Translations under genes and position numbers: made by a program
NCBI GenBank assembly: GCA_035535055.1
Contig: DATLQT010000015.1
Coordinates: forward strand, 1-11,394
Direction of reading: 5' to 3'
Length of the DNA stretch: 11,394 nt
Source of the DNA: UBA6019 sp035535055
GTDB lineage: Bacteria; Chloroflexota; Dormibacteria; Dormibacterales; Dormibacteraceae
Notes under the pieces: model-generated
What the model was told of the DNA's origin: nothing
Database searches by the model: none
The model's input: the letters and a program-made list of their open reading frames with translations, nothing else
Shown: in pieces, positions 5,432 to 11,394 of the stretch
Numbering within the stretch: position 1 is the first letter of the stretch
How the letters are laid out: each line of letters opens with the position of its first letter

Positions 5432-6944
5432 CGGCGCAGCCGCCGCCTGAGCACTGGCCGGCCAGCCACCGGGTCAGTTCCGGCGACAGCGTGTGGCTGG
5501 GCGCCCCCCGGGCCAGGACGACCGTCTCCCCGCGGGTGCAGGCGACACCGTAGTCGCCGGCCAGCGCGTTGATGACGTCGGTGCGCAGCTGCGCCTCCTC
5601 GCCGGGGAAGAAGTTACGGTAGGTCGAGAGGTCGATCGCCATGTAATCGGCGTCGAGGTTGCTGGTGATGAGGTAGATGACCGGTCGGTGGGCGAGGTGG
5701 GGGAGCAGGAAGTTGGAGGCTGTCACGCTGGCGCCGGGCGGGATGACGTCGAGGCAGCCCTGGATCTCGGCCGCCCGCGCGTCCGAGACATAGGTGGTCA
5801 CCTCGGCCAGGGGCCTGATCACCGCGAAGCTCAGCACGCTGGTGGCGGCCAGGATGGCGACCGCCGGGGTCAGCGCGACGGCCCGGCGGAGCCGGGTCGC
5901 CAGGGGAGCGTGACGGGCGACCCGGGCGGCGGTGTCGATAGCGGCGAAGGCGAGGATCGGCGCCTCGACCAGGGTGTACTGGTAGTGGAACGACCAGAGC
6001 GTGGCCTCGGAGGACCAGAAGCGGGCCAGCAGCGAGGGTATCGCCACCAGGAAGAGGGGAGACACCAGCGGGAGGAAGAGCCAGCTGCCGAGAAGCCCGA
6101 TCCAAACCCGCACCTTCTCGCCCGGCGTGAAGAGCAGCTTGAGACTGGAGAGCGGGTGGGTCAGCACGTGGACCAGCGCACTCCGGGGACCGCTGCCGAG
6201 CGCCTGGTAGGTCCAGTGCCGGTAGGGCGTTCCGGCCAGGGCAGGCATCACCACGTCGATGAGCAGAAGAAACCAGCCGACCTGGCACACCAAAAGCACA
6301 GTCCCGAGGATCCAGCGCCGCTGGACAACCGCGATGTAGAGGCCGAGCGCCGCAACCGTCAGGGCGACGTCCTCGCGGGTCAGCATGCAGACGACCACCG
6401 CCGCGAGGAGAAGGCGGTTGCGGCGTTCCAGGACCGCGTAGAGCGCTACCGCCAGCGCCGGGACCGCGAAGGCGACGTGGTGGAAGTCGTAGATCAGTCC
6501 CGCCTGGACGCCCCAGAAGAGCAGGAAGGCGGCCTGGAAGGCGAGCCCCGGGCCTCCTCCTAGCTGCTTGGCGGCCCAGAGGTAGACGGGAATGCCGGCG
6601 ACCGCGACCAGCAGCGCCTGGGCTACGAGGATCGCGTCCGGCGAGTCCCAGAGCCAGTAGAGCGGAGCGAGGGTGACGAGGATCGGGTGGAAGTGGTCCC
6701 CGAGCAGGTTGGGGATGCCCTGGACGGTGTTGTAGATGACCTTGAAGCGGCTGTAGCCCCAGATTGTCTGGTCCTGGTCGCCGAGGTCGAAGGCGTTGCT
6801 GGCGAAGTGGTCGTTGCGGTAGACGCAGAGCCAGCCGTAGCCGGCGGTCGCCGCCGCCGTGAGGGCGAGGGCCGCCAGGTCGTACAGCCGCGGGCGGCGA
6901 GCTTCCCCCGGTCCGTTCTCCCTAGCATCTATCTCAGCTGACAC
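5364..6944 (-). CDS. DUF2079 polytopic membrane protein, GT-C-like
   Basis: A 526-residue integral membrane protein of the DUF2079 family. Diagnostic motifs are FDLGDQDQTIW (52-62) after the first membrane segment, NLLGDHFHPIL (79-89), DFHHVAFAVP (153-162) and LTREDVAL (188-195). About nine to eleven hydrophobic segments lie between residues 22 and 375, followed by a soluble tail of about 150 residues. The acidic motif in the first extracytoplasmic loop and the overall layout resemble GT-C glycosyltransferases that use polyprenyl-phosphate sugars; this activity is inferred, not shown for the family. The start is GTG 6944, with no stronger alternative. The last 25 or so residues are Gly/Ala/Ser-rich and are encoded antisense to the end of the VOC gene, so they are probably non-essential. 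It is divergent from the GT2 gene with a very short gap, so the two may be co-regulated. Confidence 0.85.
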   Translation of the reverse strand: MSAEIDARENGPGEARRPRLYDLAALALTAAATAGYGWLCVYRNDHFASNAFDLGDQDQTIWGYSRFKVIYNTVQGIPNLLGDHFHPILVTLAPLYWLWDSPDAILVAQALLVAVAGIPVYLWAAKQLGGGPGLAFQAAFLLFWGVQAGLIYDFHHVAFAVPALAVALYAVLERRNRLLLAAVVVCMLTREDVALTVAALGLYIAVVQRRWILGTVLLVCQVGWFLLLIDVVMPALAGTPYRHWTYQALGSGPRSALVHVLTHPLSSLKLLFTPGEKVRVWIGLLGSWLFLPLVSPLFLVAIPSLLARFWSSEATLWSFHYQYTLVEAPILAFAAIDTAARVARHAPLATRLRRAVALTPAVAILAATSVLSFAVIRPLAEVTTYVSDARAAEIQGCLDVIPPGASVTASNFLLPHLAHRPVIYLITSNLDADYMAIDLSTYRNFFPGEEAQLRTDVINALAGDYGVACTRGETVVLARGAPSHTLSPELTRWLAGQCSGGGCAVSGAVGSGAAAGRSKGRSLPAA

Positions 6945-6988
6945 CCGAGCTACCGTCCCAACCCCTTCTGTCCGGCCTGAGCCTGGTC

Positions 6989-7678
6989 ATGCCCGCCCAC
7001 AACGAGCGTGACAACCTGGGCTGGCTGCTGCCGCACGTGGCCGAGGTCCTGCCGCGGATGGCGCAGAGCCACGAGGTCATCATCGTCGACGATGGCTCGA
7101 CGGACGGCACCGGCGATTTCGCCCGGGAGCTTGCCGCAAAGCTCGGCCTGGAGCTGAAAGTCGTCCGCCACGAAACCAGGCTGGGCTACGGCCAGGCGGT
7201 CGGCGACGGCCTGCGCGAAGCGAACTTGGAGTACACCGCCTTCACCGACGCGGACGGCCAGCTCGACCCCGCCGACCTCGCGCTGCTGGTACCTCTGCTG
7301 AAGGGACACGACCTGGTCGGCGGCTGGCGCACCACCCGCGAGGATCCCGCCTTCCGCTCGGTGATCAGCGGCGTCTTCAACCGGCTGGTCCTGATGGTGT
7401 TCGACATCGAGGTGCGCGACGTCAACTGCGCCCTCAAGATCGTCCGCACCGAGCGGCTGCGAAGGTTCAGTCTCGACTCGCGAAGCGCGCTCATCAACGC
7501 CGAGCTCTACTGGAAGGTGAAGCAGGGCGGCGGTTCCTTCGCCCAGGTGCCGGTCCCCCATCACCCGCGGCGTATGGGCCGGAGGTCGGGCGGCCGGCTG
7601 GTGCCGATCCTGCGCGCCAGCCGGGAGCTCCTCCTGGTCCGGTTCCGCCGCGCTCCCTCAGGCGGGACGCGCGATTGA
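6989..7678 (+). CDS. Family 2 glycosyltransferase, DPM1/polyprenyl-phosphate type
   Basis: A GT-A fold glycosyltransferase: PAHNERDNL at the first loop, VDDGSTDG at 33-40, the DxD-type metal site DADGQLD at 87-93, and a late HHPRRMGRRSGG loop typical of dolichol/polyprenyl-phosphate mannose or glucose synthases. It has no C-terminal membrane segments, so it would work on the inner face of the membrane. Such enzymes load a sugar onto a polyprenyl phosphate, which a GT-C enzyme can then use; the divergent DUF2079 neighbour is a candidate user. ATG 6989 drops most of the first beta strand. In-frame codons upstream read LSGLSLV and are open back to 6926, but contain no ATG or GTG. A CTG start (6968 or 6977) or a slightly damaged N-terminus is therefore possible. 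The 3' end overlaps the convergent sqdB gene by 21 bases. Confidence 0.87.
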   Translation: MPAHNERDNLGWLLPHVAEVLPRMAQSHEVIIVDDGSTDGTGDFARELAAKLGLELKVVRHETRLGYGQAVGDGLREANLEYTAFTDADGQLDPADLALLVPLLKGHDLVGGWRTTREDPAFRSVISGVFNRLVLMVFDIEVRDVNCALKIVRTERLRRFSLDSRSALINAELYWKVKQGGGSFAQVPVPHHPRRMGRRSGGRLVPILRASRELLLVRFRRAPSGGTRD

Positions 7679-8881
7679 CACCGGCGGCTTGCGGAGCATC
7701 GTCCGGCCCGTCCTGATCGGCGTCTTACCGCCGAACCGCCAGTCGACGCGGGGCTGGAAGAACTCCGGGTTGACCCGCCGGCGGTACCGTTCGACGACGC
7801 CCAGCACGCTCTCGATCAGCGTCTCCTGCAGCTCGTGGGGCTGGAGGCCGAGGTCGAGCAGGTGCTGGTGCTTGGCGTTGTAGTAGTGGTTCTCCTTCTC
7901 CGTTCGCGGATTGGGCAGGTGCTCGATCTCCGCGTCGAGGCCGAGCACGCGACGCGCGCGCTGCACCCGCTCGGCGAGCTCGCCGACGCTGAATTGCTCG
8001 GTGAACTGGTTGAAGACCCGGAACTCGCCCTTGTCGGGGCGGTTGTCGATCGCCAGCTCGATGCAGCGGACGGTGTCGCGGATGTCGATGAAGCCGCGCG
8101 TCTGTCCGCCCTCGCCGTAGACGGTGAGAGGGTGGCCGATCGCCGCCTGGGCGCAGAAGCGGTTGAGCACGGTACCCCAGATGTCGTCGTAGTCGAAGCG
8201 CGTCGATAGATCGGCATGGAGCTCTGTCTCGGGGGTCTGGACGCCGTAGACGACGCCCTGGTTGAGGTCGGTCGCGGTCAGGCCCCAGGCGCGGCAGGTG
8301 AACATGATGTTGTGGCTGTCGTGCACCTTCGAGAGGTGGTAGAAGGAGCCCGGCTGCTTGGGATAGGGAAGTCGGTCGCGGCGGCCGTTGTGCTCGATCT
8401 CGATGAAGCCTTCCTCGATGTCGATGTTGGGCGTGCCGTACTCGCCCATCGTCCCCAGCTTCACCAGGTGACAGTCGGGGGCTGACTCCCGCATCGCGAA
8501 GAGGAGGTTGAGCGTGCCGACCACGTTGTTGACCTGGGTCTCGACGGCGTGGGCGGCGCTGATCATCGAGTAGGGCGCCGACCGCTGCTCGGCGAAGTGA
8601 ACCACCGCGTCGGGCCGGCTGCGGGTGATGAGCGCGGTCAGGTCGGAAAGGTTGCAGACGTCGATCCGCTCCCAGCCGATCGTCCTGCCGGTCAGCTCCT
8701 TCCACCGAGCCAGCCGCCGCGCCATCGACCGTATCGGCACCAGGCTCTGGGTGCCGCAGGCGGCATCCCAGCGGCGCCGGATCAGGTTGTCAACCCCGAT
8801 CACGTCGTGGCCGCGCGCCGACAGGTGCATCGCGGTCGGCCAGCCGAGATAGCCGTCAGCCCCGAGGACGATGACCCTCAT
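7658..8881 (-). CDS. sqdB: UDP-sulfoquinovose synthase
   Basis: This enzyme makes UDP-sulfoquinovose from UDP-glucose and sulfite, the head-group donor for sulfolipid. It is a 407-residue extended SDR. Residues 7-13 (GADGYLG) bind NAD, with D31 and the NLIRRRWD segment after it. The family-specific blocks are VVHFAEQRSAPYSM (93-106), KLGTMGEYGTPNIDIEEG (141-158), PYPKQPGSFYHLSKVHDSH (172-190), TDLNQGVVYG (204-213), TRFDYD (227-232) and FRVFNQFTEQFSV (287-299). T144, Y181 and K185 sit one position from the Thr145/Tyr182/Lys186 described for plant SQD1. The match is strong along the whole length, so it is assigned with confidence rather than as a generic epimerase. The start ATG overlaps the preceding epimerase stop in ATGA, so it is translationally coupled. 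No SqdX glycosyltransferase is nearby, so the final product (SQDG or another glycan) is open. Confidence 0.95.
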   Translation of the reverse strand: MRVIVLGADGYLGWPTAMHLSARGHDVIGVDNLIRRRWDAACGTQSLVPIRSMARRLARWKELTGRTIGWERIDVCNLSDLTALITRSRPDAVVHFAEQRSAPYSMISAAHAVETQVNNVVGTLNLLFAMRESAPDCHLVKLGTMGEYGTPNIDIEEGFIEIEHNGRRDRLPYPKQPGSFYHLSKVHDSHNIMFTCRAWGLTATDLNQGVVYGVQTPETELHADLSTRFDYDDIWGTVLNRFCAQAAIGHPLTVYGEGGQTRGFIDIRDTVRCIELAIDNRPDKGEFRVFNQFTEQFSVGELAERVQRARRVLGLDAEIEHLPNPRTEKENHYYNAKHQHLLDLGLQPHELQETLIESVLGVVERYRRRVNPEFFQPRVDWRFGGKTPIRTGRTMLRKPPVSIARPA

Positions 8882-9837
8882 CGGGAAGCGGCCACCCTTA
8901 GAGCGGGTCTGTCCGTAGCTGCGAAATGGCGGTAGGTCAGCTCGATTCCCTCCTCGATGCTCGTTCCTGGATGCCAGCCCAGCCAGCGCGCTGCGCGGCT
9001 GGGGTCGAGGCTGACGCGCCGCACCTCTCCGTCGCGGGCAGGCTCGTGCACGGCGGCCAGCCGGCGGCCCGAGGCGCTGGTCAATAGCTCGACCACGCGG
9101 TTGACGCTGGTCTCGACCCCGGTGCCGACGTTGACGGCGCCCGAACGGCGGCTATCCAGGGCCGCCAGATTGGCCGCCGCGACGTCGCCCACGTAGACGA
9201 AATCCCGGGTCTGCTCGCCGTCGCCATTGATGAGGGGTGCCTCACCGGCGGCGAGCCGGGTGCTCGCGATGGCGACCAGGCCGGCCTCACCGGTTCCGTC
9301 CTGACGGGGGCCGTAGACGTTGGCGTAACGAAGGGAAAGGGTGCTGATGGCGCTGCCTCGGCGGAAGGTGGACAGGTAGACCTCTTCTCCGAGCTTAGCC
9401 GCACCGTAGACGGAGACGGGGGCGGCGGGGGTCCGCTCGCCTGCCGGGAAGGCCTGCCCGTTGCCGTAGATGGTCCCACCAGATGACGCGCTGACCACGC
9501 GCCGGGCGCCGGCGGCGACCGCCGCCGCGTAGAGCGCCACTGTGGAGGCGAGGCTGGCCCGGGCATGGGCGCCCGGGTCGCGGCGGGCACGTTGGACGCC
9601 GCCCTTGGAGGCCAGGTGGAGGACCGCGTCCGGCCGGAAACGCGCAAGCTCGTCAGCCGCCTGGGGCGAGCCGGCGTCGGCCTCGAGGAAGTCGACCCCC
9701 GAAGGCAGCGGGTGCCCGGTGGCGTGGGTCAAATCGTCGATCGCAAGGATCACCCAGCCGGAGGCGTGGAGCAGCTCGACGGTGTGTCCCCCGATGAAGC
9801 CGGCCGCCCCGGTCACTGCAACCCGCCGGCGGGTCAT
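8878..9837 (-). CDS. NAD-dependent sugar-nucleotide epimerase (GalE-like)
   Basis: A 319-residue extended SDR acting on an NDP-sugar. TGAAGFIG at 9-16 binds NAD and D34-D35 contact the adenosine ribose. S119, Y144 and K148 (SVYGAAK) form the catalytic set. LRYANVYGPRQDGTGEAG (169-186) and GDGEQTRDFVYVGDVA (205-220) are the usual UDP-sugar epimerase/dehydratase blocks. The closest family is UDP-glucose 4-epimerase or related UDP-hexose enzymes; exact specificity cannot be assigned. Middle gene of a three-gene unit: its start overlaps the upstream membrane-protein stop and its stop overlaps the sqdB start, both as ATGA. It could supply or modify the sugar of the glycan that receives sulfoquinovose, by inference from the operon. 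Confidence 0.9.
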   Translation of the reverse strand: MTRRRVAVTGAAGFIGGHTVELLHASGWVILAIDDLTHATGHPLPSGVDFLEADAGSPQAADELARFRPDAVLHLASKGGVQRARRDPGAHARASLASTVALYAAAVAAGARRVVSASSGGTIYGNGQAFPAGERTPAAPVSVYGAAKLGEEVYLSTFRRGSAISTLSLRYANVYGPRQDGTGEAGLVAIASTRLAAGEAPLINGDGEQTRDFVYVGDVAAANLAALDSRRSGAVNVGTGVETSVNRVVELLTSASGRRLAAVHEPARDGEVRRVSLDPSRAARWLGWHPGTSIEEGIELTYRHFAATDRPALRVAASR

Positions 9838-10865
9838 TCGCCGCTTCCGGTGATCGAAGGACGGCCCAGCAACAAGTAGGCGGGGATGGAGGCGATCGCC
9901 ATCGGGAGGGTGGCCAGCACCCGGGAGAGGAGCACGACCACCGCCGCCATCGAGACGTCCACCCCGTAGCGGGCCATCGCCCCGACCGCGACGATGTCGG
10001 CCGGGCCAAGCCCGAAGGGAAGCGTCGAGACGATGCCTCCGATCTGGGAGATGGCGTATGTCGCGACCATCTGGGTGATGGCCGAGTGATGGCCCAGCGC
10101 GTCCGCCAGGATCCAGAGCTGGAAGCCGCTGAGGGCGTAGATGACGATCGTGGCCGCGCCGGCCGACAGCAGCACGGGAGGCGAGGCCATGATCGCCCGC
10201 AGCTCGCCGAGGGCGCGGAGGACCCGCTCACTCGAGCCGCCGATCCAAGGAAGCCGCGAGATGACCCTCTCCAGCCAGCGGTCCGACCGGGATGAGGAAC
10301 GTGAGAACAGGTATGGCGCCAGCGCCGCTGCCGTCAGCCCCGTAGCCACCAGAGCCCAGCCGGGCAACCCGAAGCGCGGGAAGGCGACCAGTAGCACGGC
10401 CACGGCGATCAGCAGTCCGAAGCTGAATGAGCGCTCGAAGACGACGGTAGCGGCGCCTGTGGCCAGGGGAACCTCGTCGTCGCGGCGCCAGAGCCAGGCC
10501 CGGACGAAGTCGCCGCTGGCCGCGGGCGTGAGCGCGCTCGAGGTCTGTCCCACGAGTTGCACGGCCAGCATCCGGTGGATCGGCACTCGCTGACCGAGCC
10601 GGCGGAGGATCAGGTCGGCTCGCCAGGAGCGAAGGCCGAGGACGGGTAGGTTGAGTGCGAGCACCTCGAGCACGGTCCCGAGCCCGAGCCGCTGGAGCTT
10701 GGGGACGATCGCGGCCGGGTGGCTCAGATACACGACCGCGCCGACCATGACGAGGCCCAGCACCATCGCCAGGGCCTGCCCTCTCCGGGCGCGGGCGCGG
10801 ATGGTTCGCCGGGCGACCGCCATCGCCCGGGCTGTCTCCGTCGCCGCCGCGGGAGCAGAGGTCAC
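9834..10865 (-). CDS. LPG-synthase-TM/AglD (YbhN-like) membrane protein
   Basis: A 343-residue polytopic protein of the lysylphosphatidylglycerol synthase transmembrane-region family (UPF0104, which includes archaeal AglD). After a basic N-terminal tail, about seven to eight membrane segments run from residue 31 to 335. Family motifs present are LTPAASGDFVRAWL (112-125), VVFERSFSFG (141-150) and LPFGLGPADIV (282-292). Members have been linked to lipid-linked sugar transfer or flipping and to membrane lipid modification; the lysyltransferase catalytic domain of MprF is absent, so lysyl transfer is not expected. It is the first gene of the operon with the epimerase and sqdB. The start is GTG 10865, with a GAGG ribosome site (10873-10876) at a 7-base spacing. 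It may move or build a sugar-lipid that uses the products of the next two genes. Confidence 0.87.
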   Translation of the reverse strand: MTSAPAAATETARAMAVARRTIRARARRGQALAMVLGLVMVGAVVYLSHPAAIVPKLQRLGLGTVLEVLALNLPVLGLRSWRADLILRRLGQRVPIHRMLAVQLVGQTSSALTPAASGDFVRAWLWRRDDEVPLATGAATVVFERSFSFGLLIAVAVLLVAFPRFGLPGWALVATGLTAAALAPYLFSRSSSRSDRWLERVISRLPWIGGSSERVLRALGELRAIMASPPVLLSAGAATIVIYALSGFQLWILADALGHHSAITQMVATYAISQIGGIVSTLPFGLGPADIVAVGAMARYGVDVSMAAVVVLLSRVLATLPMAIASIPAYLLLGRPSITGSGE

Positions 10866-10866
10866 G

Positions 10867-10909
10867 CCTTAACCTCAAGTTTAGGCAGCAACCTGTAGCA
10901 AACCTGAAG
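10867..10909. promoter_or_regulatory. Candidate operator: 19-bp palindrome and three AACCT(C/G)(A/T)AG copies
   Basis: CCTTAACCTCAAGTTTAGG at 10867-10885 matches its own reverse complement at 15 of 19 positions. The element AACCT(C/G)(A/T)AG recurs on the plus strand at 10871-10879, 10890-10898 and 10901-10909, with start-to-start spacings of 19 and 11. All lie in the short spacer just upstream of the GTG of the membrane-protein/epimerase/sqdB operon. They could bind a regulator that controls the operon or the divergent small gene. They also overlap the ribosome site of the operon's first gene. Confidence 0.35.
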
Positions 10910-10923
10910 GCGGCGCTGTCGGC

Positions 10924-10953
10924 TTTACTCGGTGGCCCGGCCCCGGCTAGACT
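10924..10953 (+). promoter_or_regulatory. Candidate promoter for the small membrane protein
   Basis: TTTACT at 10924-10929 (4 of 6 to TTGACA) and TAGACT at 10948-10953 (4 of 6 to TATAAT, with the TAnnnT form) are separated by 18 bases. Transcription would begin near 10960, a few bases before ATG 10968. This favours that ATG over GTG 10932, which lies upstream of the -10 element. The call rests on motif match alone. Confidence 0.3.
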
Positions 10954-10967
10954 TCGGCGGCGCAGAG

Positions 10968-11126
10968 ATGGACAGCTTCTACTTCTGGCTCGGCACCTTC
11001 ACGCCGGCCTGCCTCGTCCTGCTGGTGTTCGCGACTCTACTTCTGGTGCAGGACAAGACGAAGCAGCAGGGGGAACGGTCAGAGCCAGCCGCGGCGGCGG
11101 AAAAGGATCACCTGCACGGCGAGTGA
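10968..11126 (+). CDS. Small single-span membrane protein, function unknown
   Basis: A 52-residue protein beginning MDSFYFWLGTF. One hydrophobic segment covers about residues 6-27, followed by a charged tail rich in Lys, Gln, Glu and Ala (QDKTKQQGERSEP). I do not recognise a family. A GTG at 10932 would add 12 residues (MARPRLDFGGAE), but a plausible promoter lies between that codon and the ATG. Its last 48 bases are antisense to the end of the corA-like gene. It may be a genuine small membrane protein, but it is too short for certainty. Confidence 0.5.
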   Translation: MDSFYFWLGTFTPACLVLLVFATLLLVQDKTKQQGERSEPAAAAEKDHLHGE

Positions 11127-11394
11127 GCCGAGCATGGTCCCGACACCGATGGCGAAGGTCCAGTAAGGCGGCTCCATGACCCCGGTGAGGAAGGCGAAGT
11201 TCATCCCGTAGAAGCCGGTCAGGAATGACAGAGGCAGGAAGAGGCTGGCGATAATGGTCAGCGTCTTCATCGTCACGTTGAGCCGGTTGGAGACCGTGGA
11301 CAGGTAGACGTCCATCGCTCCGGTCAGCAGGTCGCGGAGCGAGTCCACCGTCTCGTACTGCCGCAGGATGTGGTCCTGCACATCACGCCAGTAC
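11079..11394 (-). CDS. CorA-family magnesium/cobalt channel, C-terminal part
   Basis: The C-terminal 105 or so residues of a CorA-type divalent cation channel; the gene continues beyond the right edge. The frame is open to 11393 (YWRD then VQDHILRQYE), so an internal GTG at 11381 is not the true start. The stalk-helix segment LLTGAMDVYLSTVSNRLN leads into the first membrane helix, which ends in the family signature GMNF, then a short loop and a second helix finishing with basic residues (FRRRGWL). CorA pentamers move Mg2+ (or Co2+/Ni2+) across the inner membrane. No feature of the visible part suggests damage. Confidence 0.92.
   Translation of the reverse strand, partial: YWRDVQDHILRQYETVDSLRDLLTGAMDVYLSTVSNRLNVTMKTLTIIASLFLPLSFLTGFYGMNFAFLTGVMEPPYWTFAIGVGTMLGSLAVQVILFRRRGWL

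Noticed and set aside
5493..6563. 356-residue plus-strand open frame
   Set aside because: It is the antisense of the DUF2079 gene, has very high Asp/Glu/Gly/Arg content typical of a GC-rich shadow frame, and shows no domain.

Overview
The window is GC-rich, gene-dense bacterial chromosome. High GC, an F420-type LLM oxidoreductase, a CpaE-like ATPase fused to sensory domains, a glyoxalase-like protein and GTG starts all fit a soil lineage such as Dormibacterota, other Chloroflexota or Actinomycetota. This placement is inferred from gene style; there is no rRNA or other marker gene. No CRISPR array, transposase, tRNA or rRNA was found.

Layout. Positions 1-624 hold no convincing gene, but contain an imperfect inverted repeat (215-270) and a diverged two-copy direct repeat with a 57-base period (332-441). 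A lone MNT-type nucleotidyltransferase (625-1017) follows, without the HEPN partner normally paired with it. The most unusual gene is at 1129-3240: one 703-residue protein joining a PAS domain, a GGDEF domain with a broken active-site signature but an intact RxxD inhibitory-site motif, a Crp-like cyclic-nucleotide-binding fold and a CpaE/TadZ/MinD-like ATPase. An LLM-family oxidoreductase (complement of 3253-4122) converges on it. Divergent from that is an SDR dehydrogenase (4236-5057), followed by a VOC/glyoxalase-fold gene broken by a one-base frameshift (5076-5431).

The second half is an envelope-sugar region. It contains a DUF2079 membrane protein of GT-C character (complement of 5364-6944), a DPM1-like family 2 glycosyltransferase (about 6989-7678), and a tightly coupled three-gene operon on the complement strand. 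In transcription order the operon encodes an AglD/YbhN-like LPG-synthase-type membrane protein, a GalE-like NAD-dependent epimerase, and a very well conserved UDP-sulfoquinovose synthase (SqdB). Both junctions are 4-base stop/start overlaps. Together these suggest synthesis of a sulfoquinovose-containing lipid or lipid-linked glycan. No SqdX-type transferase is present, so the acceptor is unknown.

The right edge has a short regulatory-looking spacer with repeated AACCT elements, a small single-span membrane protein (10968-11126), and the C-terminal part of a CorA-family Mg2+ channel that runs off the window. Genes alternate strand, and three convergent pairs overlap at their 3' ends. Two genes (MNT and VOC) look as if a base is missing from a short homopolymer run, so assembly error should be excluded before treating either as a biological mutation.
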